DNA of 64,000 nt from DASUPK01 sp963801055 (GTDB lineage: Bacteria; Actinomycetota; Thermoleophilia; Solirubrobacterales; 70-9), in NCBI GenBank assembly GCA_963801055.1, contig CAWDDE010000003.1, positions 248,001-312,000 of the forward strand, in the 5' to 3' direction. The translations under genes were made by a program, and so were the position numbers. Numbering within the stretch: position 1 is the stretch's first letter; the number at the start of each line of letters is the position of its first letter. Under the pieces are notes generated by a model. The model saw nothing but the letters and a program-made list of their open reading frames with translations. It was not told the DNA's origin and did not search any database. Of this stretch, positions 16,700 to 25,093 are shown piece by piece.

Positions 16700-17712
16700 G
16701 GGCGCTCACCTTCGTCGAGAAGGGCAAGCTCGAGTGGCGCGACGCCCCTGACCCGAAGCTGGAGGGCGACCGCCAGGCCCTCGTCCGCCCGGTGGCGCTC
16801 GCGACCTGCGACATCGACGTCGCCTTCGTCCAGGGACTGGCGCCCGTCGGAGGGCCGTACTCGTTCGGCCATGAGGGCGTCGGGGAGGTGACGGACGTCG
16901 GGGATTCCGTCTCCGCGGTGAAGCCCGGCGACCTGGTCAGCATCCCGTTCCAGATCTCTTGCGGGGAGTGCGAGGCGTGTCGCGCCGGGCGCTCGGGCAA
17001 CTGTGACTCGGTTCCGAGGCTCTCGATGTACGGCCTGCCGGCCGGGCCCCAGACCTACGGCGGGTTCGCGAGCGACTCGGTGAACGTCCCCTACGCGGAT
17101 GCGATGCTCGTCCCGATTCCGGACGGCGTCGAGCCGTCCACGGTGGCGAGCCTCTCCGACAACATCCCGGACGCCTGGCGGACGGTCGCGCCTCCGCTCG
17201 AGGCCGCGCCCGGCTCCCCAGTTCTGATCGCGATGGGCGCCGGATCGATCGCGCTCTACGCGGTGTCGATCGCGCTCGCCCTCGGTGCCGAGCGGGTGGA
17301 CGTGGTCGGCGGCCGGTCGCGGGACCGCGAGCTGGCAGAGAAGCTCGGCGCCAACGTGCTCGACGAGAAGTTCCCGGACCGGGTGGGCTTCTACCCGATC
17401 ACCGTCGATGCGAGCGCCAATCCGGCCGGGATCGCCTGCGCGTTGAGGTCGACGGACGCCGACGGCATCTGCACCAGCATCGGGATCTACTTCGAGCCGA
17501 TTCCGCTGCCGCTGCTCGACATGTTCAGCCAGGGGATCACCTTCGTCACCGGCCGGCCGCACGTCCGCACACTGATGCCCGACGTGCTCGACCTGGTCCA
17601 GGAGGGCAAGTTCGATCCCGATCCCATGACGGTGAACAGGGTCGACTGGGACGACGCGGCCGAGGCGCTCTCGGACCTGCGCGCGAAGACGGTGGTGACG
17701 CGAGCGGCCTAG
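16696..17712 (+). CDS. Zinc-type alcohol dehydrogenase family protein
   Basis: A 338-residue medium-chain dehydrogenase/reductase. The catalytic-zinc region GHEGVGEV, the structural-zinc-like cysteine cluster CGECEACRAGRSGNC and a Rossmann domain with an atypical nucleotide loop (MGAGSIALYAVSIAL) are in the expected order. It oxidises an alcohol or reduces an aldehyde with NAD(P); the substrate is unknown. The start is placed at MRALTFVEKG, the family-typical first strand, overlapping the tautomerase remnant stop. Its stop shares CTAG with the convergent secreted protein. Confidence 0.83.
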   Translation: MRALTFVEKGKLEWRDAPDPKLEGDRQALVRPVALATCDIDVAFVQGLAPVGGPYSFGHEGVGEVTDVGDSVSAVKPGDLVSIPFQISCGECEACRAGRSGNCDSVPRLSMYGLPAGPQTYGGFASDSVNVPYADAMLVPIPDGVEPSTVASLSDNIPDAWRTVAPPLEAAPGSPVLIAMGAGSIALYAVSIALALGAERVDVVGGRSRDRELAEKLGANVLDEKFPDRVGFYPITVDASANPAGIACALRSTDADGICTSIGIYFEPIPLPLLDMFSQGITFVTGRPHVRTLMPDVLDLVQEGKFDPDPMTVNRVDWDDAAEALSDLRAKTVVTRAA

Positions 17713-18893
17713 GGGCGTACGCCCCCGGTGACCTGCCCCGCGCTCGAAGCGGCCGGGCGCAGCGCGGCGATCAGGGGCTGCTGGAAGAGCAGGCGCATCG
17801 CGTCGTCGGAGGCGAAGAAGAAGAAGGCGCCGACGCCCTGCTTCAGGGCCGGGGGCACGCAGGCGGCAGCCTGGGCTGCGGAGGTGCTCAGGATCGCATG
17901 GTTATCGGTGGCATCCGGTGTTTCGGTGAAGGAGATCTCCAGCCCCAGGTTGCTGAGCAGGGGCTTCCCCTCCTTCTTCAGCGGAATACGCTTGGTGACC
18001 TTCCGCCTCTTCTTCTCGCCCTTGACCTTCACCTTCTTGGTGATGAACTTGAAGGTGTACTGGAGGCGGAGCTGCTTCGCTCGGGCGCCGAAGCCGGCGG
18101 CGCCACCGTCCGAGCAGGTGCCCTGGGTCTGCAGGGCCAGCGGGCCGAGCCTCGGGGCGCCGAGACGGGCGTTTTGCTTGTCGAGGTTCTGAGCGACCTG
18201 CCCGAAGTTCCAGGTTCCGTTGTCCTGGGGGGCCAGGCCCGTTCGCTTGCCGGCGCCGGCCGGGTTGGCTGCCACGGTCGACGCGAACCCAGAGTTCCAG
18301 GACCTGAGCCGCGGGAAGGCAACTTTGAACTTGTCGGTCCAGGGCGGTCGCGTCGGGTCGGTGACACGCCCCTGGTTCCAGTCGTCCTGCTCGAAGTCGG
18401 AGAGCAGCGCATAGACCGCGGGGTCCTCGATCAGAGAGAACGCGTAGCCCACCGAGGCCGGGTCGAGGCTCAGCCCGTTCAGGGCGATGATCCGGTTGCA
18501 GGGGAAGGTGTTGTGGAGATCCTTGGCGAGGTGAGCCCCGACGCCGGGCGTCATGGCGGGAAAGTTGTCGCTTCCCTCGAAGCGGGTGTTGAGGACGAAG
18601 ATGTCCTGAGGTCGGATCCGGCCGCCCATCCCGCCGTCCGGCTTCGTGTAGGTGTCGACGTTCCCCTGGGTATTGATCCGGATCATCATCGTGAAGCGCG
18701 TCGGCCCCGACCCGGTCGGGCTGAGGCCCTCGGGCAGCGCGGGGCAGCTCACCTGAGCCCGGGCCACCGGCGGCGCGGTCGATCGCCCGCCGATCAGCAG
18801 CAGGGCAAGCAGCGCCCCGGCGATCGCGAGCGCGACCAGTTGACGGGCGCGAACAGGCGCCCTCCCAGGCGGGTTTGTGGCGACTCCTGCCAT
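17709..18893 (-). CDS. Secreted or membrane-anchored protein of unknown function, catalase-like pattern
   Basis: A 394-residue protein with a basic N terminus and one hydrophobic segment (LVALAIAGALLALLLIGG) that serves as signal or anchor. The exported part has a conserved-looking core (TRFTMMIRINTQGNVDTYT, then DIFVLNTRFEGSDNFPAMTPG and a WNQGRVTDPTRPPWTD segment) and a lysine-rich stretch (KKVKVKGEKKRRKVTKR). The core slightly recalls heme-dependent catalase-like proteins, but no family is confidently recognised. It is convergent with the alcohol dehydrogenase and shares a CTAG double stop. Confidence 0.55.
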   Translation of the reverse strand: MAGVATNPPGRAPVRARQLVALAIAGALLALLLIGGRSTAPPVARAQVSCPALPEGLSPTGSGPTRFTMMIRINTQGNVDTYTKPDGGMGGRIRPQDIFVLNTRFEGSDNFPAMTPGVGAHLAKDLHNTFPCNRIIALNGLSLDPASVGYAFSLIEDPAVYALLSDFEQDDWNQGRVTDPTRPPWTDKFKVAFPRLRSWNSGFASTVAANPAGAGKRTGLAPQDNGTWNFGQVAQNLDKQNARLGAPRLGPLALQTQGTCSDGGAAGFGARAKQLRLQYTFKFITKKVKVKGEKKRRKVTKRIPLKKEGKPLLSNLGLEISFTETPDATDNHAILSTSAAQAAACVPPALKQGVGAFFFFASDDAMRLLFQQPLIAALRPAASSAGQVTGGVRP

Positions 18894-18961
18894 TTGGACG
18901 AGGCGCCGCGGAACCTAGCGACGCTTCTGCACCGAACACGCGAAGGAACTTGCAGTTGTGG

Positions 18962-20190
18962 TCAGGAAAGACGGCGGCTCGCAAGCTTCGCGAACACCTC
19001 GATCGCGGCCCGTAGGTCAGGCTCGGCGGTGTCCTCTTCGGGGGCATGGCTGACCCCCGCGACCGACGGAGAGAAGACCATCGCCGTGGGCACGTGGGGT
19101 GCCATCGAGGCGGCGTCGTGCAACGCCCCGCTCGGCAGCTCGAAGGCGGTGCCGTTGACCTGCTCGCACGCCTCCCGGGCGAGCGCCACCAGCTCGGGAT
19201 CGAAGGCGATCGGCTCGATCCGCCAGACGGGCTCCTCGCTCCACTCGCAGCCGCGCTCCGCCGCGCGGGCAGCGGCCTCCTCGCGGGCCGAGGTGAGCAT
19301 CCGGGCCAGGGCATCCGCGTCGCGGTTGCGCAGGTCGACGACCATCGAGGCGCGGCCGGGAACGGCGGTTGGGATCCCGGGCTCGAACGTCATCTCGCCG
19401 ACCGTTCCCACGCCGTCTCGCCGATGGCGATCTCCTCGATCCGCAGGGCGGCGGCCGCGGCGGCCAGGCCAGCGTCATGGCGCGCGTCCATCGGTGTCGT
19501 GCCCGCATGCGAGACGCGCCCGCGGATCAGGAAGCGGAGCCTCTCCACCCCGACGCAGCCGCTGACTGCGGCCGCCCTGATGCCCTCGGCCTCCAGGACC
19601 GGCCCCTGCTCGATGTGGAGCTCCAGGTAGGAGCCGATCCGCTCGAGCCTCGAGCGGGACTCGAGCACGCGGTCGAGCTCGACGCCGTTCTCGGCCAGCA
19701 CCCCGGGGGCCCGGCGGCCGTCGGCGTCCCGGGCGCCGCTCAGCTCTGCCGGGTCGAAGGTGCCAGCGACCGCGGAGCTGCCGAACAGGCTGCGGCCGAA
19801 GCGGGCGCCCTCCTCGTCCGCCCAGTCCACAAGGGCCAGCGTCCTCGGCGGCCTCGCGCCGGAGGTCGCCCAGGCGCGGAGCACGCCGAGGGCCGCCATC
19901 ACCCCAAGGGCGCCGTCCAGCCAGCCCCCATTCGGCACCGAGTCCAGGTGGGAGCCGACCGCGAGCGCCGGCTCCTGCTCGCCCGGCAGATAGGCCCAGG
20001 CGTTGCCGGCCTCGTCGATCTCGGGTTCGAGATCGATCTCTGCGAGCAGCCCCCGCAGGAATTCGCGCGCCGTGCGCCATCCCTCGCCCCAGCAGAGTCG
20101 CTGGGCGCCCTCAGAGTCGCTGGTGCGATCGGCGAGTTCACGAAGATCCGCGATCACCCTCCCAGCGTCGATGGTCGGCGGCTTCGCCAT
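18962..20190 (-). CDS. M20-type amidase, hydantoinase/carbamoylase family (one frameshift)
   Basis: A metal-dependent amidohydrolase of the N-carbamoyl-amino-acid hydrolase / allantoate amidohydrolase group. The N-terminal part shows VGSHLDSVPNGGWLDGALGV (His and Asp metal ligands), DEEGARFG (bridging Glu) and the dimerisation-domain GRVSHAGTTPMDAR. The C-terminal part continues in another frame from GTVGEMTFEPG to SGALHDAASMA (last His). The shift near 19395-19405 is a missing base; with it restored the protein is 409 residues, the family norm. The ATG lies in a hairpin repeat, 13 bases after the deiminase stop. Third gene of a three-gene operon. Confidence 0.82.
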
Positions 20191-20225
20191 AAAACGGGTT
20201 GCGCTATCGCGCACCCTCGCATCTC
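20188..20225 (-). repeat. Hairpin repeat element, copy A
   Basis: On the minus strand the copy reads GAGATGCGAGGG, then a stem GGGTGCGC-GATA-GCGCAACCC, then CGTTTTATG. It is about 85% like copy B. It spans the stop of the deiminase gene, and its final ATG is the start codon of the M20 amidase. Confidence 0.7.
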
Positions 20226-21085
20226 TCCCGCCGGAGCGCCTGTCCCAGACAGTGGGCTCCGCCCCCGCCGCGGGTGAACATGGAGAGCTCCAGCTCGATC
20301 ACCGTGATCCCGCGCGCCCGCAGTGCCTCGTTGAGCTCGGTTGCCCCCATCGACGAGACGACGCGCTCCCCACCCAGGGAAATGCCGTTCACCCCGAGCG
20401 CGAAGGCCTGCTCGCCGCTCACCTCGATCAGGTCGAACCCCTTGTCTCGCAGCCACTGAACCGCGGCCGCGGGGAGGACCTCGGCGCAGATGGCGGCGAG
20501 CTTCTCGGCCAGCACGGCCACCAACACGTCGATGTGGACATAGCGCTCGGGAAAAGGCTGTACGCGGGCCTCCCAGCCATCCTCTGCGAACCAGCCCGCG
20601 AGCTGCTCGGCCGCGACCTCCTGTGTGCGCGTCTCGCCGCTGCCGATCAGCACGCTGCCCGGCTCGACGATCATCACGTCCCCGCCCTCGAGCGAGCCGG
20701 CCGTGACCATCGCGCGGATCGGGATACCCGCCTCACGATGAAAGCGGATTGCCGGGGCGTACTCGCCACGCCGCCACCATTGGCTGAGCTGGGTGATCAC
20801 GGTGCCGTTCGGCCCCATCGCGCTCGAGTCGCGCGCGAAGACCTGGTAGGGGAGGGCCGGATCGGGCTCGAGGAAGTGGCAGTGGACGTCGGCGTCCTCG
20901 TAGGCCGAGACCAGCTCCGCGTGCTGGGTGGCGGCGAGGACGGGGTCGTAGCGATGGCCCGCTTCCAGCGTCGCGCGGCTGATCGCACTCGTCGGAAGCC
21001 AGCGGAAGTTCTCGGGCCTGCAGAGCAGGACGTCGAGCAGACGGCCGTGCTCGGAGTCGACCCCCCAGGCGGGCTCCGGGCTCAT
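20204..21085 (-). CDS. Amidinohydrolase / arginine-deiminase-superfamily protein
   Basis: A 293-residue guanidino-modifying-enzyme fold. Active-site features are FARDSSAMGPNGT (substrate acid), GGDVMIVEPGSVLIG, HIDVLVAVL (catalytic His) and GGGGAHCLGQALRR with nucleophile Cys279. Known members hydrolyse arginine, dimethylarginine or agmatine, or transfer amidino groups. It overlaps the decarboxylase stop by ATGA and is followed 13 bases later by a carbamoylase-family amidase. That order suits agmatine or arginine deimination, but the substrate is not proven by sequence. Confidence 0.85.
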   Translation of the reverse strand: MSPEPAWGVDSEHGRLLDVLLCRPENFRWLPTSAISRATLEAGHRYDPVLAATQHAELVSAYEDADVHCHFLEPDPALPYQVFARDSSAMGPNGTVITQLSQWWRRGEYAPAIRFHREAGIPIRAMVTAGSLEGGDVMIVEPGSVLIGSGETRTQEVAAEQLAGWFAEDGWEARVQPFPERYVHIDVLVAVLAEKLAAICAEVLPAAAVQWLRDKGFDLIEVSGEQAFALGVNGISLGGERVVSSMGATELNEALRARGITVIELELSMFTRGGGGAHCLGQALRRERCEGAR

Positions 21086-22576
21086 TCCCTCACCACCCGG
21101 ATGGTCCGCAGGGAACGGTCGCTCGCTCCCCGGACGAGCCCGCCGTGGGCGAGCGAGTCGGCGATGTAGTCCAAGGTCGGTCCGGTCAGCCTCTCGCCCG
21201 GGAGCACGTTCGGAACGCCCGGCGGGTAGGCGGCAAGCGACTCGGCGGCGATCCTGCTCTCCGCCTGCTCGAACGCGACCACCTCCTGCGCGCCGAGGAA
21301 CGCATCCCGCGGGGCCAACTCCAGTGGGCCCCAGGGCGGTGGCTCGGCGAAGGCGCCCCGCCTCTCCAGGTCCCCCGGACCGATCTCCTCGACCGCATGC
21401 CGGAGACCATCCACCAGCCGCTCAGCCGGTGCCGTCGGCGTTTCGCCGATGCCGAAGACCGCGACGATCACGTTCTCGGAGAAGAGCTCGAGGATGATGT
21501 CGTCGTGCTCGCGCATCAGCTGGGCGATCCGGTGTCCGGTGGCACCCGTTCCCCTGACGTCGACGGAGAGACGCAGGGGGTCCCAGGCGGCGACACTGTT
21601 GCGTCCCGCGAGCCGCTCGTCGAGCACGTTCAAGCCCGGGATCTCGCGGATCTGCTCGCGGGTTCTCGCCAGGGTGCGCAGCGTCTCCGAGAGCAGCTCT
21701 TCGCCTCGGGTGGCGGCGAACCGCCGTGCGGCATCCAGGGAGGCCGTCAGGAGTGCGTTCGGGCTGGTGGACTCGACCAAGGTCACCGAGCGGTCGATGA
21801 CGTCCTCGTCGACACGCCCGCCATCGCCGAGATGGAGAATCGCCGACTGCGTCAGGCTGCCGACGATCTTGTGGGTGCTGGACAGCACCAGGTCGGCTCC
21901 GCCGCGGAGGGCGCCCGTCGGGAGGGAGTCGTGGAAGTAGAGGTGGGCTCCCCAGGCCTCGTCTACCACCAGCGGAACGTCGCGGGCGTGAGCGACGTCC
22001 GCGAGCTCGTCGATGCGGGCGACGGCCCCGAAGTAGGTGGGTGACACCAGCATCGCCGCGACGGCATTGGGCTCCGCCTCGAGCGCTGCGTCGAGCGCCT
22101 CGGGGGTGACGCAGTGGGCGATGCCGAGCTCCCGGTCGATCTCGGGGGCGACGAACGTCGGCCGCAGACCGGAGAGAACGAGCCCGTCGATCGTCGAGGA
22201 GTGGACATTGCGCTGTACCACGACCCGCCCGCGATCAGGTGGCCCGGTGGCGAGCTTGCCGCTCGCGTGGGCGAGGCTCATGCAGATCGCGTGGTTTCCG
22301 CCGGAAGCTCCGTTGACCAGGAACCAGCTGCGCCGGGCGCCCCAGGCCGCCGCGGCGAGGCGCTGGGCGCGCTGGAACGGCGTCGGCTCCGGGCCGACGT
22401 CGATCCCCTCGATGCTGGGCGGGACGTCGTGGAGGACGGCGGCCTCCCCGAGGGCGGCGATCAGGCCCGGGATCGGATCCGGTGCCCTTGTGCCCCGGGA
22501 TGTGGAACCGCCCCGGGTTGCGAGCCACGTAAGAGACGACGGCGTCGAGGTAGGGCGCTTCCGTCTGATCGGCCAT
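21082..22576 (-). CDS. Orn/Lys/Arg decarboxylase, fold-type I PLP enzyme (one frameshift)
   Basis: It decarboxylates a basic amino acid to a polyamine. The N terminus RFHIPGHKGTG is the family hallmark; the frame then shifts by one extra C near 22476 and continues to WFLVNGASGGNHA, VLSSTHKIVGSL (PLP lysine, about residue 236), and the C-terminal YPPGVPNVLPGE. Corrected length is 497 residues, right for the actinobacterial arginine/lysine/ornithine decarboxylase subfamily. It is the first gene of an operon with a deiminase and an M20 amidase, and its 5' region forms three strong hairpins. Arg specificity is inferred from neighbours. Confidence 0.85.
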
Positions 22577-22628
22577 GCGGCCGAGTCTATGGAGGCTTCG
22601 CCGACGATCCGGCCCTAACGGGCGAGAA

Positions 22629-22782
22629 AGGCGGGGTAGGACGGCCAGGGGGAGAAGGAAAACCGGCCGCCCTATCCGCCCGCCTGCGCCGAGGCTGAAA
22701 ACCCGGCGGAGTCGAGGCTTCTAGATAAGTGGGCGGGCGCCGGAGTAGGGGGTCTCCGAACGCCCGCCCGCTGCCTCGACTC
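22629..22782 (-). ncRNA. Structured RNA or leader of three hairpins, upstream of the decarboxylase operon
   Basis: Three consecutive inverted repeats fill 154 bases: GAGTCGAGGC with GCCTCGACTC (10 bp) enclosing GGGCGGGCG/CGCCCGCCC (9 bp) and a GGAG/CTCC tip; CGCCG/CGGCG; and a longer imperfect stem 22629-22646 with 22665-22685. On the minus strand both large hairpins expose CCCCC in the loop, which recalls the actinobacterial 6C RNA, and the last stem is followed by CTTTCTC, like a weak terminator, about 35 bases before the decarboxylase ATG. The strand is inferred. Identity is unknown. Confidence 0.45.
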
Positions 22783-22969
22783 AAAAAAAGAGTACCCCAC
22801 CCCGGACCCACCTAAACGCGCGGATTAGCCGCGTTTTGCGACAACCGCTCGTTGCAGCTGGCTCTTGTTCGTGCTCGAGCGTCCCTCGATCCGCAGCGCT
22901 TGCCTCCTTCGATCGTGGGTCGGGCGAGCGCCGCCCCACGGTACCCAGGGTCCACCCTGCGAAACGGCC
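22783..22969. other. Intergenic stretch without a recognised feature
   Basis: These 187 bases sit between the hairpin block and the sigma-factor promoter. They hold an A7 run at 22783-22789 and a small CGCGC.../GCGTTTTGCG inverted pattern near 22817-22840. No gene, tRNA or clear operator is seen. Confidence 0.4.
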
Positions 22970-22996
22970 GTTTGCGACCCCCGTAAAGCTGGGTAA
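22970..22996 (+). promoter_or_regulatory. SigB/SigF-type promoter of the sigma-factor gene
   Basis: GTTTGC, 15 bases and GGGTAA match the general-stress sigma consensus GTTT-N14-16-GGGTA seen in actinobacteria and Bacillus. It lies 77 bases upstream of the sigma-factor ATG, which suggests that the sigma factor transcribes its own gene. Confidence 0.55.
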
Positions 22997-23073
22997 CTAC
23001 GGTAAGAGGGCGGTTCGGCGTTCTGGCAGATCCCGATCAAGTTTGGCTGCGGGGGCGCCAGGAGCCGGGAACA

Positions 23074-23880
23074 ATGAATGATCTTGCCTCGGCGGAAACC
23101 CACATGAGCCCCACCCCCTCACCGGGGCCGGGCGAGCAGCTGGCCGGCGAGCGTCGCCTGCTGGAGCGCTACGCCCTGGACCGCTCCCCAATCGTGCGCG
23201 AGGAACTGGTGGAGCGCTTCATGCCACTGGCCAGACGACTCGCAGCGCGGTACGCGGGCGGTGCCGAGCCGTTCGACGACCTCGTCCAGGTGGCGAGCGT
23301 AGGACTTGTGAAGTCGATCGATCGCTTTGATCCCGTGCGCGGCACGGCATTCTCCACGTTCGCCGTCCCGACGATCCTGGGGGAGCTGAAGCGGCACTTC
23401 AGAGACCGCGGCTGGTCCGTGCACGTGCCGCGCGACGTGCAGGAGCGCATCCTGAAGGTCGAGAGGGCGATGTCGGAGCTCCCCGCCAAGCTCGGTCACT
23501 CGCCGACCGTGCAGGAGATCGCCGAGCGCATAGAGGCCACCGACGAGGAGGTCCTCGAGGCAATGCACGCCGCCCAGGGCCACCATGCCGTCTCGCTCGA
23601 CGCGACCTCGACGTTGGGCGATGGCGACGAGCCCGGCCCGCTGCGGGACCGGATCGGTGAGGAGGACCTCGCCTTCGAGACCGTCGAGTACGGCGAAGCA
23701 ATCGGCCCGGTCCTGCAGGAGATCTCCGAGCGCGACCGCAAGGTGCTGCACCTGCGCTTCGTGGAGGACCTGACGCAGAGCGAGATCGCCGAGCAGGTTG
23801 GGGTCTCACAGATGCACGTCTCGCGCATCCTCCGAGCCACCGTCGAGAAGCTGCGGCAGAGGATTCCCGAAGAGGACTAG
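23074..23880 (+). CDS. RNA polymerase sigma factor, SigB/SigF/SigG family
   Basis: A 268-residue sigma-70 factor with regions 2, 3 and 4 and no region 1. Region 2 has FDDLVQVASVGLVKSIDRFD and FSTFAVPTILGELKRHFRD (the -10 recognition helix); region 3 starts VPRDVQERI...LGHSPTVQEIAERI; region 4 ends with a helix-turn-helix (LTQSEIAEQVGVSQMHVSRI) for the -35. This is the general-stress type controlled by RsbW/RsbV partner switching, and genes for such partners lie next to it, convergent. The promoter upstream fits its own class. Its TAG shares CTAG with the anti-sigma stop. Confidence 0.93.
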   Translation: MNDLASAETHMSPTPSPGPGEQLAGERRLLERYALDRSPIVREELVERFMPLARRLAARYAGGAEPFDDLVQVASVGLVKSIDRFDPVRGTAFSTFAVPTILGELKRHFRDRGWSVHVPRDVQERILKVERAMSELPAKLGHSPTVQEIAERIEATDEEVLEAMHAAQGHHAVSLDATSTLGDGDEPGPLRDRIGEEDLAFETVEYGEAIGPVLQEISERDRKVLHLRFVEDLTQSEIAEQVGVSQMHVSRILRATVEKLRQRIPEED

Positions 23881-24689
23881 CGAGTCACTTCGAAGACGAG
23901 GAATTCGGCCGCCTCGCCCTCCGGCGTCTCGCCCTTGGCCACCTCCATCGTGCTGGCCAGGCTGCGAAGCGAGCCTTGGCCCGGCAGCTCCATCTCGGCG
24001 AGCAGCCTTTCTCCGGCGCCCTCCACGAGAGGGCCGACGCGCACGTCGAGGGTCCCGGCGCCGTCCTTGATCGAGATCCCGACGCGGCCGTCCGCGTAGT
24101 CCCCTTCGTCGGAGGAGGAGACGGCGTCGCCGAGCAGGACCGTGTCGGCGAGGCGGTCGACCGAGAACTCGGCCCGGGCAGCCAGCGCCCCGATCACCCG
24201 GGCGAGGACCGGCTTGACGATGGCGCCAGGGGTGATCGCCATCTCCAGCTCCGCGGGCACCTCCGTCGGCGTTCCATTGTTGCCGAACTCCGGCGGCGCG
24301 TAGCCGAAGCGGATGGTCGTCCTGCTGCCCTGGCCGGCGCCGCCGCTGATCTCAAAGCTGTCCGAGAGCGCCGCGATCAGCGGCAGTCCGAGGCCGAGCG
24401 ATGGCGCGTCGCTCTCATTCGCTCGAGGCCGAAAGCCCTTCCCCTCGTCGGCGATCACGATCTCGAGCTCGCCCTGGCCCGGCTCCGCGGTCACCTCGAG
24501 CGGCCCCGGTTCGTCCCCGTAGGCGTGCAGGACGACGTTGTTGCAGGCCTCCGTGACGACGGTCTTCAGGTCGGCGATCCTCGAACCCGAGAGGCCGATG
24601 GCCTCGCCCAGTCCGGCGACCGCCTGCCGGACGACCATTACGTTCTCGGCGGTGGCGGGGAGCGTCAGTCGGAGTTCCCGGCCGGTCAC
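23877..24689 (-). CDS. RsbW-like anti-sigma factor kinase with extra C-terminal domain
   Basis: A 270-residue GHKL ATPase-type protein. N-box TEACNNVVLHAYGD, G1 ADEGKGF and G2-like GLGLPLI lie within the first 140 residues, the pattern of RsbW/SpoIIAB-type kinases that bind sigma factor and phosphorylate the STAS antagonist. The remaining 130 residues have no recognised motif and make it twice the usual length; they could be a sensor or second fold. It starts with GTG overlapping the STAS stop (GTGA) and converges with the sigma gene. Confidence 0.83.
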   Translation of the reverse strand: MTGRELRLTLPATAENVMVVRQAVAGLGEAIGLSGSRIADLKTVVTEACNNVVLHAYGDEPGPLEVTAEPGQGELEIVIADEGKGFRPRANESDAPSLGLGLPLIAALSDSFEISGGAGQGSRTTIRFGYAPPEFGNNGTPTEVPAELEMAITPGAIVKPVLARVIGALAARAEFSVDRLADTVLLGDAVSSSDEGDYADGRVGISIKDGAGTLDVRVGPLVEGAGERLLAEMELPGQGSLRSLASTMEVAKGETPEGEAAEFLVFEVTR

Positions 24690-25093
24690 GGCGGCGACTT
24701 CCCGGAGTTGCCCGAGGCCGCCCGCAGAGCCTCCTCCCGACGGGTATGAACGGGAAGCTCGGCGCGCAGCCCGGTCACCTCGAGGACCCGATCGACGGCA
24801 GCCGACCCGTTCGAGCGGGCGACCGCGAACCCGATGTCCGCCTCGGCGGCCCGCCGACGTCCGTCGAGGATCACCCCGAGGATGGACGAGTCGATGAAAG
24901 TGGCGGGTGAGAGGTCGATGACCGTCGGCGTCCCCTCGTCGAGCAGGCCACCGAGCCGGCGCCTGAGGTGCGGCGCCGTGCTGATGTCGTGTTCTCCCGA
25001 GATGGTCAACACTGCCAAACCTCGATCGGTCCGCTCAAAGGCGAACTCCCCCGTCCGCACATGGCGGGAATACCTCAATTTGACGCCACTCAA
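24686..25093 (-). CDS. STAS-domain anti-sigma factor antagonist (RsbV-like)
   Basis: A 135-residue STAS domain. The segment VIDLSPATFIDSSILGVIL carries the conserved serine of the phosphorylation site after Asp. By family knowledge, unphosphorylated antagonist frees the sigma factor from the kinase. The TTG start overlaps the PotC stop as TTGA, with AGGAGGT inside the end of the upstream gene, so it is translationally coupled to the transporter; a second TTG five codons in is an alternative. RsbW follows with a 4-base overlap. Confidence 0.85.
   Translation of the reverse strand: MSGVKLRYSRHVRTGEFAFERTDRGLAVLTISGEHDISTAPHLRRRLGGLLDEGTPTVIDLSPATFIDSSILGVILDGRRRAAEADIGFAVARSNGSAAVDRVLEVTGLRAELPVHTRREEALRAASGNSGKSPP

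Noticed and set aside
22629..22782. 6S RNA, tmRNA, SRP RNA or RNase P RNA
   Set aside because: The structure has a bulged stem a little like 6S, but total length and closing stem are too short. None of the sequence hallmarks of SRP RNA, tmRNA or RNase P RNA is present.
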